NCBI GenBank assembly: GCA_013214355.1
Contig: JABSSL010000099.1
Span: 1 to 53,657, forward strand
Reading direction: 5' to 3'
DNA from: Saprospiraceae bacterium
GTDB lineage: Bacteria > Bacteroidota > Bacteroidia > Chitinophagales > Saprospiraceae
Length of the DNA stretch: 53,657 nucleotides
The notes under the pieces are model-generated. The model worked only from the letters and a program-made list of their open reading frames with translations, did no database searches and was not told the DNA's origin. Shown here in pieces: positions 53,633 through 53,657 of this stretch (position 1 is the stretch's first letter; each line of letters starts with the position of its first letter). Both the position numbers and the translations under genes were made by a program.

Positions 53633-53657
53633 TCCTGTTCTATGGCACCAGTTTTTG

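Overview
The window is about 53.7 kb of chromosomal DNA that looks like a Bacteroidota member, probably Saprospiria or a relative. This is inferred from gene content: a PVC-type cytochrome/HEAT lipoprotein, many short exported lipoproteins and DUF-type neighbours. Candidate TAnnTTTG -7 boxes in several intergenic gaps agree. No rRNA, ordinary tRNA, IS element, CRISPR or prophage gene was seen.

Region 1 (1-24.9 kb) is a catabolic island. Its backbone is a rightward run of twelve genes (4697-16632). They encode an aconitase-family hydratase split into two subunits around a Tat-exported FAD amine oxidase, an HpcH/HpaI aldolase, a small RedY/HapK-like protein, an SDR, a hydantoinase/oxoprolinase A-B pair, a SAM methyltransferase, two small proteins and a MarR regulator. 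Around it lie VOC proteins, a beta-lactamase-fold esterase, two MFS carriers, a BASS-type carrier, a nitrilase-like protein, alpha/beta hydrolases, a CurA-type reductase and a second MarR paralogue. Five intergenic sites carry one palindrome, TARTTAA-N5-TTAAYTA. They lie in all four divergent promoter gaps of the island, so it reads as one MarR-type regulon. Its substrate cannot be deduced; the combination matches no pathway I recognise.

Region 2 (25-40.9 kb) is mixed housekeeping and accessory DNA: a ThuA lipoprotein, aldo/keto reductase, DinB protein, AraC regulator, an OxyR facing an ankyrin protein, an exported hydrolase split by one in-frame TAG, phosphoglucomutase, a GNAT-like/cNMP-binding fusion, a giant propeller-HEAT-cytochrome c lipoprotein and a cupin lipoprotein.

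Region 3 (40.9-42.9 kb) is the most unusual. An 857-bp gene-free stretch holds two tRNA halves in swapped order: T arm and 3' acceptor strand first, then 5' acceptor strand and D arm. Another T-arm-like hairpin follows, then a strong hairpin, then a soluble slipin gene. The layout fits a tRNA-mimicking bacterial Y RNA (YrlA type) beside a slipin of the kind found near RNA-repair genes.

Region 4 (42.9-53.7 kb) has 6-phosphofructokinase, a DUF427 protein, and a set made of an ethanolamine-type permease, a glutamine-synthetase-like ligase, an SDR, an aldehyde dehydrogenase and a class I amidotransferase-like hydrolase. That set is consistent with amine use through gamma-glutamylated intermediates, probably ethanolamine to glycine. 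Small exported proteins close the window.
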